A DNA stretch of 64,000 nt from Aselliscus stoliczkanus. Taxonomy: Eukaryota > Chordata > Mammalia > Chiroptera > Hipposideridae. Positions 35,711 to 48,444 of this stretch are shown here, one piece after another. Both the position numbers and the translations under genes were made by a program. Below the pieces are notes generated by a model. That model was not told the DNA's origin. It saw nothing but the letters and a program-made list of their open reading frames with translations, and made no database searches. Each line of letters starts with the position of its first letter. Positions within the stretch are counted from its first letter, which is position 1. The stretch lies in NCBI GenBank assembly GCA_033961575.1, contig CM066731.1, positions 137,013,001 to 137,077,000 on the forward strand. The letters run 5' to 3'.

Positions 35711-35772
35711 ATTAAACAAATTTAAAAACTTTTTTTCAGAAATTGAATCATTTCATCAAAAAAAAAAGTCTT

Positions 35773-35880
35773 GGGCCGGCCCAGTGACGCGGTGGTTAAG
35801 CACTGGCTTGGGACACCAGCAGTCCTGGTTCAGATCCCACATGTGAGGGCCAGTGACACTGCCCTCAAAAAAAAAAAAAG
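35773..35880 (+). repeat. Short tRNA-derived SINE
   Basis: gggccggcccagtgacgcgg, ggttcagatcccac, tgccctc, poly-A. AAAGTCTT repeats on both sides. Confidence 0.93.
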
Positions 35881-35889
35881 AAAGTCTTA

Positions 35890-36485
35890 TGTGTGAAACC
35901 CAATAGGGTGAACAGATCCAAGAGTAACTATATGTGTAGGGGTGTTAGAGTGAAAGGGGGCAGAGCCTCATCCACTTGTCTCCTCCCCCTTCTCCTTGAT
36001 GGGGAAACTCTGAGCCATCCTAGAGTGTTAGGATAACTGTGATCTCTCAGCTATTCTTCCAAGAAGTCTCTTTGGTGATGCCATTATTATGTTGCAACAG
36101 AGCCGACTATAGAGCAATCCAAACTATTAATATGTTCTTCCTGGTCCTGGGGCTGTATAGGGTGAGTGCCTCAGGACTCTTGGGGGGTAACTAAACCCCA
36201 AAAGCTGGCCCAGCCATTGGGGTTTTGTAACTCTCCCAGCCCACCTCCCACCATGTCACCCAGAGCATGTATGTTTTTACCTATTTTATCTATTTCAGGT
36301 CAATGTAAAATTTCTTTTGAGAAAAAGATTCTGTGGCTTTAAAAGCTCAAAATCCGCTCTTTTGGAGCAGTGGTTCTTAGGCACCTTTTCATCTTGAAGG
36401 ACAAGAAAGGTGGCATTGTCAAGCACCTGACCTTCCTGTGGGTGGCAAGTTGTGGCAGCGTCCCCACCCTTTTCCCTCCCACTTG
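35890..36485. other. Intergenic, nothing recognised
   Basis: Mixed composition, no repeat signature. Confidence 0.5.
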
Positions 36486-36492
36486 CTTGCAC

Positions 36493-36543
36493 GGGGGGTG
36501 GGGGGTGGGTGGGGGTGGGGGGTGGGGGTGGGTGGGTGGTGGT
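36493..36543 (+). repeat. G-rich tract, quadruplex candidate
   Basis: At least eight runs of three to six G separated by single T within 50 bases. Meets any G-quadruplex motif rule on the plus strand. The His/Pro-rich minus frames here are artefacts. Confidence 0.9.
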
Positions 36544-36544
36544 G

Positions 36545-37995
36545 ACAGCGATGCCGCTACAGGCCTTGTCTTGAATGTCTGTATTTGTGCCTCCTCTGCA
36601 GCTAAGCTGATTGCTGTTCCCACCACTGTGAGCAAGAAATGAATAGGATATATTAATATTAACCGAAACAGATACTTCTTTATTTACAGAATAATTGTAT
36701 CCAGATGCAGCAACTTTATCAACCATAAAAAAACTAAGTTTGGTACTTTAAAAGAACGAAAATACACCACTAACTCAGAGGAATATTTACCTTCTAGCTA
36801 CTTCATGATTTGTAACTCATCTTCAAGGCTGAATTGGCAAGTCAGCAGGCCTGAGGAGCCAGATCTAAGGTGGCTTTTCTTTCAGTTCCTTCCAAATGAT
36901 GGGGCTTAAAAGAGTTAAGAATCACCAATACTTAGAGGAAGATGAGGGAACAGACAATATGTAAGATTTAGAGAAATGATTTGACGTATATTTGTTTTTA
37001 AAGCCTGATTTGTTTAAACTGCGTGTGCACATAAGTACACATTTAAAATATTAACTGAGATTTTACTCATTACCTATAACTAGTAATAAGTGAAGTTTTT
37101 CCAATGAAATTGCTCACGCTACCACAATCTCCATAATCAATCATCAAACTTATAAATGAATTGGAGTGAAATCAGCCATTACAAAATTTGAGACAATGAA
37201 GCCTTTTCTTTTCCATCCCAGTCTCCCCAGATTCTTTAAGCACATTACATAGTACTGGGGTGGGGTGTACCCCACCACCCCAGACCCAGAAAGTGTGTCT
37301 GTTAGCTCTGAGAAGCTACACAGCTTGGAGCTAGAGGAAAACATCTGTGTTTTGGTACTTCCCTGACCTACAGAGTGAGGGAAGACCTACTGGCCCCCTG
37401 AATTCTCTTTGTAACTTCAATGTGAAAAGGTCCGTCAGGTATGTCTATAGGGTGACTTGGGTTATGGGTTATGTTCCAGGTATTTGATTCCAAATTCTTT
37501 TGTATAACTTTGAATCTTCATATAGTATCATTTCTGGGGAAATATTATCCACATACCCAGAGAAAAAGAAAAGATGACCTTTTTTTTTTTTTGATGGAAG
37601 GATATCATGAACTCATAGAAATCTAATTTAAAACCAACTCATTACAAATGTATCAGAAATCAAATGTTACTTTTCCATCAAATATGTTTTTCTGCTACTG
37701 AAATATACATAATTATTATAATAACATATATATTTCCCTTCCTTGCACCCCTCCAAAAAAAAATTTTTTTTCAAAAGACTAAGAAATTCACAGAAATAAA
37801 ATATTTCCTACAATGGGATATTAGTATGATTAATTTTGTTGCTCTATGCAAAACTTTTCATGTAAAATTAGAGATGAAATGACACTGGCTATACTTAAAT
37901 TTTGGTAATTTAATTATTAAATTTACATAAGTATATAAAAATAATTTAATTGTAATGTATATTATTTTCTTAATGCTAAAAATGTGCTTTTAGAA
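36545..37995. other. Intergenic, nothing recognised
   Basis: AT-rich, short frames only. Confidence 0.5.
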
Positions 37996-37997
37996 TA

Positions 37998-38131
37998 AAA
38001 TCTGAATTTCAATCTGAATCTGAAGCAACCATGGAGATTATTTTATATGTTTTAAAAACCATTTAAATCTGAATTTCAATCTGAATCTGAAGCAACCATG
38101 GAGATTATTTTATATGTTTTAAAAACCATTT
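37998..38131. repeat. Perfect 67-bp tandem duplication
   Basis: Copy 1 37998-38064, copy 2 38065-38131, identical by eye over all 67 bases (each begins aaatctgaatttcaatctga and ends aaaaaccattt). Borders an L1 fragment. Confidence 0.95.
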
Positions 38132-38540
38132 TACTGTGGTATGACTGACATGCAGAATATTGTACATAAATAATGTATATAACTGGATGAGTTTAGAGTT
38201 AAGTGTGTGTTTGAGAAACCATCACTGCAATCTGTGCCACAGACATATCCATGATCTCCAGAGGTTTCCTACTGCCCTATTTATTATGATGATAAAAACT
38301 CAACATAAGATCTACCTCTTAGCAAATTTTAAGTGTACAATACAGTATTGTTAACTGTAGGCACCATGCTATACAGTAGCTCTCCAGGTCTTATAACTTG
38401 ATCCTTTATAACTGAAACTTTGTACATTTTGACTAACCCCTGCCTGTTTCCCCCTCCTCCCAGTCCTGGTATCTACCATTCTACCCTCTGCTTCTAGGAA
38501 TTTAACTATTTTAGATTCCTCATATAAATAGAGATCATTT
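38125..38540 (-). repeat. L1 3' UTR fragment, reverse
   Basis: 'tgtggtatgactgacatgcag' (in parts), 'gaaaccatcactgcaatc', 'aagtgtacaatacagta' and 'gttaactgtaggcaccatgct' match the reverse of an old L1 3' UTR. Confidence 0.85.
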
Positions 38541-38544
38541 TATA

Positions 38545-39585
38545 TTCACACACACAGACCTGTATCCCCTACAACCTGCATCTCCATCCCTGCCAACCAA
38601 GCCCCAATTCAATGAAATTACAGTATAGACATAATTAGTGACTACACCCTGACAGTTGATTGGCCTTAACAGAAGTAGGTTGCAGATTTTTTGTAACTGA
38701 TACGTAGTTTGGGGATGTTTTAGAATTAAAGGTGTGAGGAAAAATCCTGCAACAGTCTTTATTTAGATCGAACTATCTTGTTTGAGCACTGTGAGCATCT
38801 GGGGTAGAATAATGGGGGACTGAGGCCCAGGAACTTGGGGAAAAGAAGGCATGGGGAAATTTATAAATCCAAGGGGCAGCTGAGCCCAGCAGCTGGGACC
38901 CACGGAGAGACAGTCAACTGGAAATGCCCCCTGATGGAGCATGGAAGGGAACCCAGCGGCAGAGATTTTTGATGGGCAGCTTTAAAGTCCCTTAGCTCTT
39001 CTTACTAACCACAGTAATCTAGTATCTGCCTATGTGAACACTGCCTTAGAACATGAAGGAGGGGGCTCTGCCTTCATTTGGGGGCTACGGAGAAGAGATA
39101 GAAGGATCAAGATGGAGAACGGTGACTAGATAGCCAGTGACAATCATAAACTAAGAGGGTAAATAAAAAGTGACAAATGACAACAGGACAGATGAGATTC
39201 CAAGGAACTCTCAAAAATAACCAGGAGGGAAATGAGTTTCTTGTGGGCAAGCAAATGGGGGACTGCACGTTTTTTATTTAGAGATTAATGGAAAGGACAA
39301 TTGCAGAAGAATGGAAAATATAAGGCACTCCAGTTATACTTGTATTATCTACTATGTTTTATTCATAATTATGAGATTTCTTCTCAATGAATCTGGAGTG
39401 ACATCATGATTAAGTATAACTTTCTAAAAGCCTGACATATAACAACAACTTGTTAAAACCATTCTACCTTCTTTATTTGTGGAAGCGAAGCCAACTATCT
39501 GTAATTAGCATCTTTATATCTGTTTTGTACCTCTGTTTATGCCCAGGGAATCAGGAAAGGGAGCTCAGAGAGAGACAAAAGGGAA
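38545..39585. other. Intergenic, nothing recognised
   Basis: No frame over 60 codons and no repeat signature I can name. Confidence 0.5.
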
Positions 39586-39589
39586 CTAA

Positions 39590-39740
39590 TATTTATTGAG
39601 CACTTATTAAGTCCCAAGCACTTAATAAACATTGTCCACATTTAATTCATGTGATCTTCATGATAAATCCTGTGTAATAGATCAAGAAATTAGGGCTCAA
39701 GGTTAATTCACTTATTCATAATTACAGTATTTATCATGCT
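39590..39740 (-). repeat. MIR SINE, reverse
   Basis: 'tttattgagcacttatta', 'ttaattcatgtgatcttcatgat' (in parts) and 'aagaaattagggctca': reverse MIR. Confidence 0.75.
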
Positions 39741-39938
39741 TGAATAAAGAACATACCCCTATTATAAGAATCACCAAGAATATCATGTGAAGACCCTGGT
39801 TGAAAATACACTGATCTAAGATGTAAGATATGAAAGCCAAGCATCTTTCAGTTTGAATTACCAGGGTAAAAAGAAAACTTTTTTCATGTAAGGGTAAATT
39901 TTAAGAGGGTAATAATTTTAAATACCATCACTGAACTG

Positions 39939-39986
<48 letters not shown>
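39939..39986 (+). repeat. (CA)n microsatellite
   Basis: About 23 CA units. Confidence 0.98.
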
Positions 39987-39988
<2 letters not shown>

Positions 39989-39989
39989 C

Positions 39990-42900
39990 AAAATACAAGG
40001 ACCGAGAATAATGTCCTCAGACCCCTAGGTGCCCACAGACTCTTGAGAAACATTCTTTTACTATCCTCTCATCATTTCAGGCATCAATATAAGGATTGAA
40101 CAGTGCTCTGTGTCATAAGTAGAATGTTAAATTGTTGGAACTCATTTTTAAGCTTACAGTCTGCAACCAGATATGAAAATCCATATTCTAATTTGCATCA
40201 AATTACGACATATAGTTGCATCTTTGCAAAGCTTTGCCAAAATGGGTTAGCCTCAGAAGATCAAAATTATGACATCCTCTTACTGTGTAAGGCCATTATT
40301 TTTGGACCTGGTTTCCCCCAGGGTGCGTCCTGCTCCCATGAGCATGTTCAACTGGTTTGAACAGTCTTGATACTTGGCAAGTTAATCTGGCTTTTCTGCC
40401 CCCCCTTCCCCCAGGTTTGCCTTGATCTAGGCTCAGTTTAAACAAACCAGTCACAGCTGGCTCTCTATATATCTTACCTTTCAAGAGCAATTTCATATAC
40501 AAATTCCAGAGTTCAACTCACATGATACAAGCTTAAATCTAAGAACAAATGGGCCCCTTCAGGCAGGAATTGTCTTTATCCCAGAAACTGTGTCAACCAC
40601 TTCAACATAGATGTGATTTGGCAGTTTTCCAGGACTCCAATCCGACCCCTCTTTGCACTGCTCGAGATAGATATCACAGCTAAAAGCAAAAGATACAAGT
40701 ACAGATGGAAAATACATCATGTATATCAAGCACCAGATCACAAGCAATGCACTCTTCTTAGGAATTCAACCTTTTATCTTCTTGAATTTCTTTTGTAAAC
40801 ATTCATTAATAATTTTTTAAAGATCTATGATACCTAAAGGTTAAATCCCATTAAACATCACAAAGGGAGAACAGTTTCTGACTGGGAACCCAGCTCCTTT
40901 CCCATTTGGGATTTCATTTGCTCCCCTTTTAGACAACATAATTAAATCAAGTGGATTCAAGGACCTGATTTATTAGTGTATATTTGAATTACAGAGAAAC
41001 TACATGAACTAATCTAGAGAATTATTTTTAATGAGCACCCACTGTCTTGTCAAGGACTACGCTAGATGGTGCTTTACTTACTGAAGGCTCGGTAGCCCTG
41101 TGAGGTGGCCCTATTACTATGCAATCCTAAAGGCTACCTTTTCACCTAGACAACCAAATACCCAGGGCAACGAGGCCTCTGGAGTGTCTCTGTTAGAGGG
41201 CCTAGAGAGCCACCATATGGGGAAATTATGGACTTGTCCCAAAACTGTGCAGAGCAAGCACATTGTTTTCAGACTAAAGATGCAGTTGTTTTAGTTTGGA
41301 GAGTCGCAGGAAGTGCTGTGGAGGGCCCAGTGCCATTCTGTCCCAGCCCTCCCGGCTGGCCGGCTTCTGTCTCATTGCTCTGTGCTAACAGGGAGGACCA
41401 GCGTGCTGGGAGGACTGCATCGTGGATCTTGGGTAACCACGAGAGTGAAAATATATAATAAAAATGCGTGTGATGACTCATGAAAAGGAGGCAGGGGGAA
41501 GTCTAAATTGCATTTTCCCAGTAGGAAAGAGCTAATCCCGAAATTGTAGAGACACGAGGCTTGTATAGCAACGTGGAAACGGTGGTTCACAGCTCTCCAA
41601 CAGTATGTTTTCAGTTGCTTTCTCTGCATAACTGAAGGACTGGCCTGATCGAGGAGGTCTTTTGCATCTAAAATGTCTGAACATGCCAGTTCAAATACAT
41701 GGTGTCAGCAAAAAATGAAATCCAAGGGGTATATATTTTGTCTCTCACTAATAAGAGCTGAGCCAGCTGCTCATGTGCCCCGAGGGCAGGGCAACGGGAA
41801 GCAGGCCCAGTGTGAGAAAAGGAGAAGAGGCAAGCAAGGCTAGCACGTGCCTGCAGATGCCACAGTTGGCTTACACGTTGCATTGATTCATATGTTAGTA
41901 CTAGAACCCTCCCTAAATGATTAAAACTGAGAAAAGAGTTTGGGTTACACACGATTCCTTGACCTCTAGATTCTAGGGAAAAGAATGAATATTACATCAG
42001 TCCTGTATGGCATATTTCCTCTCTTCTTGTAAACTCTGGGAGAGCAATTTGCCCCCAAAACAAAAACCACCCTCCCTGAAAAAGAACACAAAGCTAACAT
42101 GTTTCTTCCCTCCTTGTTCCTAACAGAGACCTAAACAATAAATTTGTTTTCCAGTACCCACGTACTGCCTACTAAGTTAGTTAAGAAAGATCAAACAGGC
42201 AAAATGTATTTTCCCCTTAATACTAAACTCCAGTCCGTGACTGAATTGTTTTCAGCCCAGGGACTGTTTGTTTTTCACTAGCGTGAGTGATATCTGGGAC
42301 TCGTCACTGGAGGTGTGAGATAGAGAAAGTCGTAAGCTGGCTGGGAGGCTGCAGCATGCAAGGCCGTATATCTCCTCTGCGCTTTCTGCCAGCCACAGCT
42401 CCACTTCCTGCAATTCTTTCCTAATGGGCTTCTTTGCTGTTTTGTAGATGTCGACCAAAAATGTCAAGATTGTTTGCTATCTCAAATCTCAAAGCATCCA
42501 TGACCTTGATCAGAATGTACATGATTTCTAAAAGGGAAATGGCAGGATCGATGGCAAACTTTTTTATACAGTCTTTTCTTCCCCAGGAAGAATAGCTATT
42601 TGAAAGAACTCAACGAAAAATGTTATGCTCTACTGGGGACTCAGATAATTAAAATTTCAATCAGACTGAGCTAAATCAATTGACAAATATCAAGTTCATC
42701 ACTTCTGGGTTGAATTAGAAATTAGATTCCTACCATCCCTTCCCCTTTCCCCTTTCTTTTCACATATGAGCCAACTGTAAAATAAGAAACTTACAAATGC
42801 TTATCTCCTGAAGCAAAATCTCAAGTATAGTTTTAACTTTCACCAGAAAAGGCGGGCAAATCTGATGTGAGAAAGATGAGGCTGCTGCCCAGTTAGAAAT

Positions 42901-43525
42901 AAAATAAGTTATTAAATCAGGAGGGCCTAGAAAAGATACTGAAGTGTGTATATTTTCTGGACTTCACTTTCCCTATGTCTGGTCTGCACTTTCCAACACA
43001 CTTGATAGCAGCCCCTCACCCTTGATAGCAGGCTGCCCAGCTCCTGGGAGGTGTGTACCCGTTTCCTGCAAAACACTCAGTCCTCTCCAGTGCCACCTCA
43101 AGTAGGGACCAGGGAAGAAAGTTTCAGTCAATGCCACTACTGGGTCAGTTTGAGTAAATTCGTTAATCTTATGAAGTGTGCTTTGAAGATAAGAGTCTTA
43201 TCTTTAATTATGGAATAAAAGGCTTTTCCGTTATTAAAAGAACTTCAGGCCTCGTTGTACAGGTTTAGGACTGTGGTGGGGGTACAGGCAGAGAGTTTCC
43301 TATACTACTCTCAAGACTGATTTCTATAATTAGGTTTAGATGCAGGCTCAGCCACGGCAGTGAGTCTGTGTAAACACATCCCATACAACCTGTGTTTGAG
43401 AGACTTGTGTGTGTTTGTGACACTTGTACTTTGCAAGCTCCATTTCCCTGGCAGAGTGAAAACAACTATTGAGAATTGCTTTTTCTTAAAAATAATAATA
43501 GTAAAGCATTTAGCCACACTGCCAT
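39990..43525. other. Intergenic, repeat-poor
   Basis: About 3.5 kb without a recognisable interspersed repeat. Short frames (60-94 codons) on both strands lack domains; 41280-41420 is locally GC-richer. Could hold conserved noncoding sequence. Confidence 0.4.
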
Positions 43526-43529
43526 CACA

Positions 43530-43650
43530 GCCATCAGCCTCACAGCAACCTGTAGATGCACAGAGCTGACCTTGTTGCCCTAGTCTGTAGATTGGGAAGT
43601 CAAGGCCCAGAGAAGCTGAGGACTGTGGTCAGAGTCAAAGAATACAAGTA
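43530..43650 (-). repeat. MIR SINE, reverse
   Basis: 'cctcacagcaacctgtag', 'agtctgtagattgggaag' and 'caaggcccagagaagctgag' match reverse MIR. Confidence 0.7.
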
Positions 43651-43689
43651 GTCTCAGCATTCTTGCCTTTTTGCCAGTGGGCGCCAAGC

Positions 43690-43805
43690 ATGACATCAGA
43701 ATCAGATTCCCAGGTCCCACTGCTAAGAGGGCTGGAACAGGCCTGGGACTCTGCATGTTTGTAAAGAGTTCCCCAATGATTCTGGTGCTCAGACAGGTTC
43801 ACCCC
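43690..43805 (+). repeat. MER20-like hAT-Charlie fragment
   Basis: 'acatcagaatcagattcccaggtccc' (in parts), 'ctgggactctgcatgtt' and 'attctggtgctca' follow MER20. Confidence 0.6.
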
Positions 43806-43809
43806 AATG

Positions 43810-44975
43810 AGATAATAATAAGCAGGCAGGTAAGTACAGGAAATGCTGACACAGCATGGTGTTTCCTGTGATCACTTCCCCATCAGCTCTCTGTTCCATT
43901 AGATGGAGTTCTCAATGAAACAGAAATAGAAGGGTAAAATGGAGATACAAAGAAAGCAGAGAATCCAGACTTGGGGCAAGAACAGGAAAATGAAGATTAT
44001 TTGTAGTCTAGAGAGCTATCTATATAAAACACTGATTTAGATCCCCCTAGCACACCAAGAGAGGAGTGCTGAGGCGCTGCTGATGGTGTCGATCCCTCAC
44101 TAGTGTAGAGCTGGTGTACGGAAGCACGCTCTCTGCTTTGTTTCCAAGCTTTGGATCATTTTCCTAACGAGGGCTGTGGGTAGGGAGCAAGGACTCAGGA
44201 AGAGGCAACAGCAGCAAAGGGAGGGCCCTGGCTGCATGACTGGTGGAAGGGGTCTCTGTCAGCGGCAGAGGACAAAAGAGGAGGCCTTCCAGCACACCAG
44301 GACTTCTTATATCACGTGTTCTCCAAGGAAACACTATAATTAACATTGGTAATGGTGACAAGTCACAGTGGGTACTTCATGAATAAATAAGACACCAAAG
44401 GCTCCTGGGGATTACATACCAGAATAATTGCGTTTATTAAAATGGGTTGGTTGATTAAATACCCTTGCTATGTGTCTGATGCCACACAAATTTTACTACC
44501 TTTTAATTACTTATTTAGGCTTCTATTCCTTTCTAGGAGTTGAATGCATTTTTCTTTCTCAGCTCTTCAGTTTTGGAAATTCTTAAAAATTAATTTTTTT
44601 GCCTTTTAAGTCCTGTAATTCAAGGATAAAGCACCAGAATTCCAACACTGTCTATTTTAAAAGTGCTATTGTAACTTTATTATCCTAAATCAAAAATGTT
44701 ATTTTTAGGAAGTCGTATTTTTCAGGACATCAAAATGGAATGAATACTTATTTTCTAGGATTGTTTTCTTCTGTTACTATCTGATACAGGGAATGGAGTA
44801 GATGACCTCTAGGGTCCCTTTATATAATTTTAGTCCCAGGATTCTATATTAGTTAGATTTCCCAAATGGTTATATAACACATTTCAGTGAGAGATCATTA
44901 AAATTGTACTTTGAGGCAAATTTTAGCAATTCGTCTTTTAGATTTCCTGTCATCAACACATTAAAAATATAAAAT
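43810..44975. other. Intergenic, nothing firm
   Basis: 44790-44850 ('gagtagatgacctctagggtccctt' in parts) resembles a MIR3 piece. Otherwise unique. Confidence 0.45.
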
Positions 44976-44977
44976 AT

Positions 44978-45088
44978 GGGGCCGGCCGAGTGGCATGGTG
45001 GTTAAGCGTTGGCTTAGGAAGCCAGCAGCCCCAGTTCGGTCCCACATGTGAGGGCCAGTGACACTGCCCTCAAAAAAAAAAAAAAAAA

Positions 45089-45091
<3 letters not shown>
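44978..45091 (+). repeat. Short tRNA-derived SINE
   Basis: ggggccggccgagtggcatgg, agttcggtcccac, tgccctc, about 21 A. Confidence 0.94.

Positions 45092-45131
<40 letters not shown>
45092..45131. repeat. (TA)n microsatellite at SINE tail
   Basis: About 19 TA units directly after the poly-A. Confidence 0.97.
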
Positions 45132-45134
<3 letters not shown>

Positions 45135-45179
45135 TAAGAACGTTTATGACACTCTGCCCGCTAAGTTATGGGCACCTTA

Positions 45180-45275
45180 AGAAGCTGGGATCTTGTTATC
45201 TTGTGCACATGTGAAGTCTAACACAGTGCTTAGTATATAATAGCTGCTTAATAAATACTTTTTGATTGAATTAAT
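45180..45275 (+). repeat. L2 3' end
   Basis: 'acacagtgcttagtatataatagctgc' (in parts), 'ttaataaatactttttgattga' (in parts). Confidence 0.75.
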
Positions 45276-45279
45276 GAGT

Positions 45280-46095
45280 ATTATTAAATTAAATACCCAG
45301 AGATAAAGATTCTGATTAGAAAAATTAGTAAAATTATTGTGTTGGTCTCCCAAAAAATAAAAACCACTCTATGAGAATATTGAGAAAATGGTCATGTAAA
45401 AAATTATTATTTCCCATTTGAGAATATTTTAAAATACGAAAAAGACAGAAAACAGAATCCCTTGCTATTAATTGCTATATCACAGATAAAGCAACAACTC
45501 ATATATTATTGACAGGATTAGAAGTGTGTAGTATTCTTCTCCAAGATGTTTCCACAGCATCTTTCAGAGTATCTCAATTCTTTTATTACTACATTCATAT
45601 CTTATTTCCCTCTAGTCATTATCTGCAACTACCACAAAATGATGAAGCTGTTTGTTGTTCAGTTGTTTTTGGCCAAAAAGTATTAAGTAATTAATTTCTA
45701 ACCTTTCGGGTCAATTTTTTGGAAAAAAACTTTATTGTCCTCTTTTAAAGCTATTTAAGCTCTGTTTCAATGTGTTTTGAAGTGTGTGTCTTTTGGAGAG
45801 CCCTTTTAAAAGTAAAAATAGATGGTAAAAGAATTCTTTGACTGAGACCAAACTATAAAACTTTTGGCAGTCTAACTGTGGTTAAGTAAAATAACAAAAT
45901 TTTAAGTTAAAACTGACATACAGGAAAATTATTTCATCTTGTTTGGAAAAAAACTGTCAGAAATCATATAGATGGGCATACGCAGTTTAATTATAATCTA
46001 CCTCTTTTTTTTTTTTTTTCTTAGAGCAGGGAACTAAAGAAAATACATTTTGGGAGCTTTAAAAATTCCTTATCCATACAACTAATACATTCTAT
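45280..46095. other. Intergenic, AT-rich, nothing recognised
   Basis: No feature seen. Confidence 0.5.
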
Positions 46096-46099
46096 TTCC

Positions 46100-46330
46100 A
46101 TCTTTTCAGACACTGTTGTTCCAGGTGCTGATGACAACCCTTGAACTAGATACACGAGTTCCCAGCCCTGAAGACTTACAGCTAGCCGCCGAGACAGACA
46201 ATAAACAAGTAAGCAAATAAATCAAGAATATTGTTACAAATTGTAGTAAGTAACATGAAGGGAAAAAACAGGGTTCATGATAAGCAGTAGTGGGGAGAGG
46301 GACCACTTTAGATAGTTTCTTCAGGAAATC
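46100..46330 (-). repeat. L2 LINE 3' fragment, reverse
   Basis: 'ccaggtgctgatgaca', 'gacagacaataaacaagtaagc' (in parts), then the diverged body. Confidence 0.7.
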
Positions 46331-46344
46331 CTCCCTGAACAGCT

Positions 46345-46606
46345 GTATTCTTTAGAACTCTTTCTGTTACAAATAACAACAACAAAAACTGGCTTAAATA
46401 ATAAAGAGAATTTATTGCTATCTGGGGCTAGGTCTAATTTCCCACAGGGTTTGGTCTTGCCCATCAAAGTCATTTCAGAAGATTTTCTTCAGCCTGCCTC
46501 TCATCCCTGCTTTCCTCACTGAGGAGGTCATTCTTAGGCTGCACAGTCACCACTCTCCACTCCTTAACCCACCATCACCCCACCACCACCACCACCACCA
46601 CCACCA

Positions 46607-46649
<43 letters not shown>

Positions 46650-46900
46650 AACATACTCCCATTCATAAGCATAACTACTATCCAACAATCTAGGGAAAGA
46701 AGAAAGTCTCTTCCAAAAGCTCTCAATGAGTCGAAAGGAACTTTTCTTTCTCACAAGCCCCAATAAATGTCTTCCCACATCTCCTTGGCTCTGACTTGGC
46801 TCTATCCATGGTCACGGTAATAAAATACACGTATGTTTATTGGCTTAAGTCCATCAGGACCACACCTGGAGCTGGACAAGGGAGCCATCCCACCTAAATC
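46345..46900 (+). repeat. Old interspersed repeat, family not assigned, split by a microsatellite
   Basis: 'gttacaaataacaacaac...aactggcttaaataataaagagaatttattg' (in parts) and a closing part near 46790-46900 ('tctatccatggtcacgg...ggaccacacctggagct') look like one repeat of a known class that I cannot name securely. It may share its family with 14765-15110. Confidence 0.5.
46571..46648 (+). repeat. (CCA)n(CA)n compound microsatellite
   Basis: About 11 CAC units, then about 20 AC units. Confidence 0.97.
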
Positions 46901-46904
46901 ACAA

Positions 46905-47935
46905 GCTTAAAATGGGGTAATGAGTGGAACTCTAGAGGAAAATTGGGTCACTCTTTTACCAAAAGAAGGATGGATGAATGTTGGGTGCACTGCAACAGAT
47001 GCCTCCATAGGGAGATGACATTGAAACTGAAAGCTGAAGAAGCCAGCCACATGATAAGCCCGTGAGGTAGGGTTCCATGCACCATGAACATCGAGTGGAA
47101 AGAGCCAAAGCAGAGAAGAACTTGGCATGTTCAAAGAACAAAAAAAAGCATAGGTATTTATAAAACAGATAATTTCTAAGCTCTGTTAATTTAACCAAGA
47201 ACTCTTTTCTAACCACAAAAGATGACTGAATGGAAACACATCAGTTTTAGGGTAATGTGTATAGCTTGGGTCTGCTTTCGCCTATTCAGATATTTTTCCT
47301 TTTATAGTAAATTGGTTCACATGGGTTATTTCAATAATATAAGGCCATACTATGGCACACATGGCATAACTAAATGATTCTGTATAAATTTCATATTTGA
47401 TAGCTATTCCGGCAAAATTAAGGAATGTCTGAGTAGCATTCCAAATTTTTATTTTAGATGTATGTCAGTATTACATTGATTTTTTTATCAACAGTAGAAA
47501 GTATTTATGTAGCAATCTGAAGTTTTAACTAAATTTCCATTTTCTTGTTTTTGCATGCTGCAGTTACTAAGTGATCGAAGGATTATACTATTGTGCACTG
47601 AAATTACTCTTGTCACATGATTTCCTTGTACGTTATGTGAAGGAAAGTCATTCAAAATGGACTCCAGGACTGCCTAGAGAGCAAGGCAGACCAATGCCCA
47701 GAGCTTCAAAAGCTTACTGAGTGCCAGAAATCAACGCTGTGGATATCTGATGTGGAAAGTGTGTTCCTCAAGTGATGAAGGACTGGGAGAGTTCTACAGG
47801 GCCAGACAGCTTTGCCCGAGGGGGCTTAGCACTGCGTCCAAGAGCTGGCAGACACGAAGTTTAACTGGACTGCTACTCCTCTACGTTTTTTTTTTTTTGT
47901 TTTAAGATGGCATTGTCACAAATGGCAAAATGCCA
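46905..47935. other. Intergenic, nothing recognised
   Basis: Short minus frames (75-86 codons) without domains. Confidence 0.45.
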
Positions 47936-47939
47936 ATAT

Positions 47940-48030
47940 TTAAGGCAGGAGGTGGATACATAAGAATTCATTATATATTTCCTTCGATTTGCACGTTTGA
48001 AAATTTTCATAATAAAAAATTAAAACAATT
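47940..48030 (+). repeat. L1-type 3' end
   Basis: 'ggaggtggatacataagaattcatt' (in parts), 'tttgaaaattttcataataaa': a common old L1 3' terminus. Confidence 0.65.
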
Positions 48031-48079
48031 AAAAGGTGATATATGTCTCTTGGTGAAAGGGAGACAGAGTCAACTGGTT

Positions 48080-48440
48080 TTAATTTAGAAATATAAAAGC
48101 TAAAGAAAAGTTGCAGGAATGTATACCCATGACCCAGATTTGCCTCTTTTAACCATTTGTCCCTTGGACTCCGTTGCTTACTAGTACTTTCTCTCTCTCT
48201 ATCCAGATAGATGGGTAAACATGTTTTCTTTTTCAAACTTTCAAGAGTAGGTTGCATATATCAAAGCTCTTTACCTATAAATACTAGTTTCCATATGGTT
48301 AAAAAAGATATTCTTCTATGTACACACAGTACATATAAACTACAATAAATTTAACCTTGCTCCAAAATTTTATCTACTGTCTCTATTAAAATCTTGTCAA
48401 TCTACACAATTATGTCCATGAAGGTATTTTCTTTCCCACC
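48080..48440. repeat. L1 3' region fragment
   Basis: 'gttgcaggaatgtatacccatgaccca' (in parts), 'gagtaggttgcatatatc' and 'ttgtcaatctacacaatta' follow an old L1 3' UTR. Confidence 0.65.
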
Positions 48441-48444
48441 CAGA

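Noticed and set aside
8031..46648. CRISPR-like arrays among the short repeats
   Set aside because: The repeats are simple microsatellites without unique spacers, in mammalian DNA.
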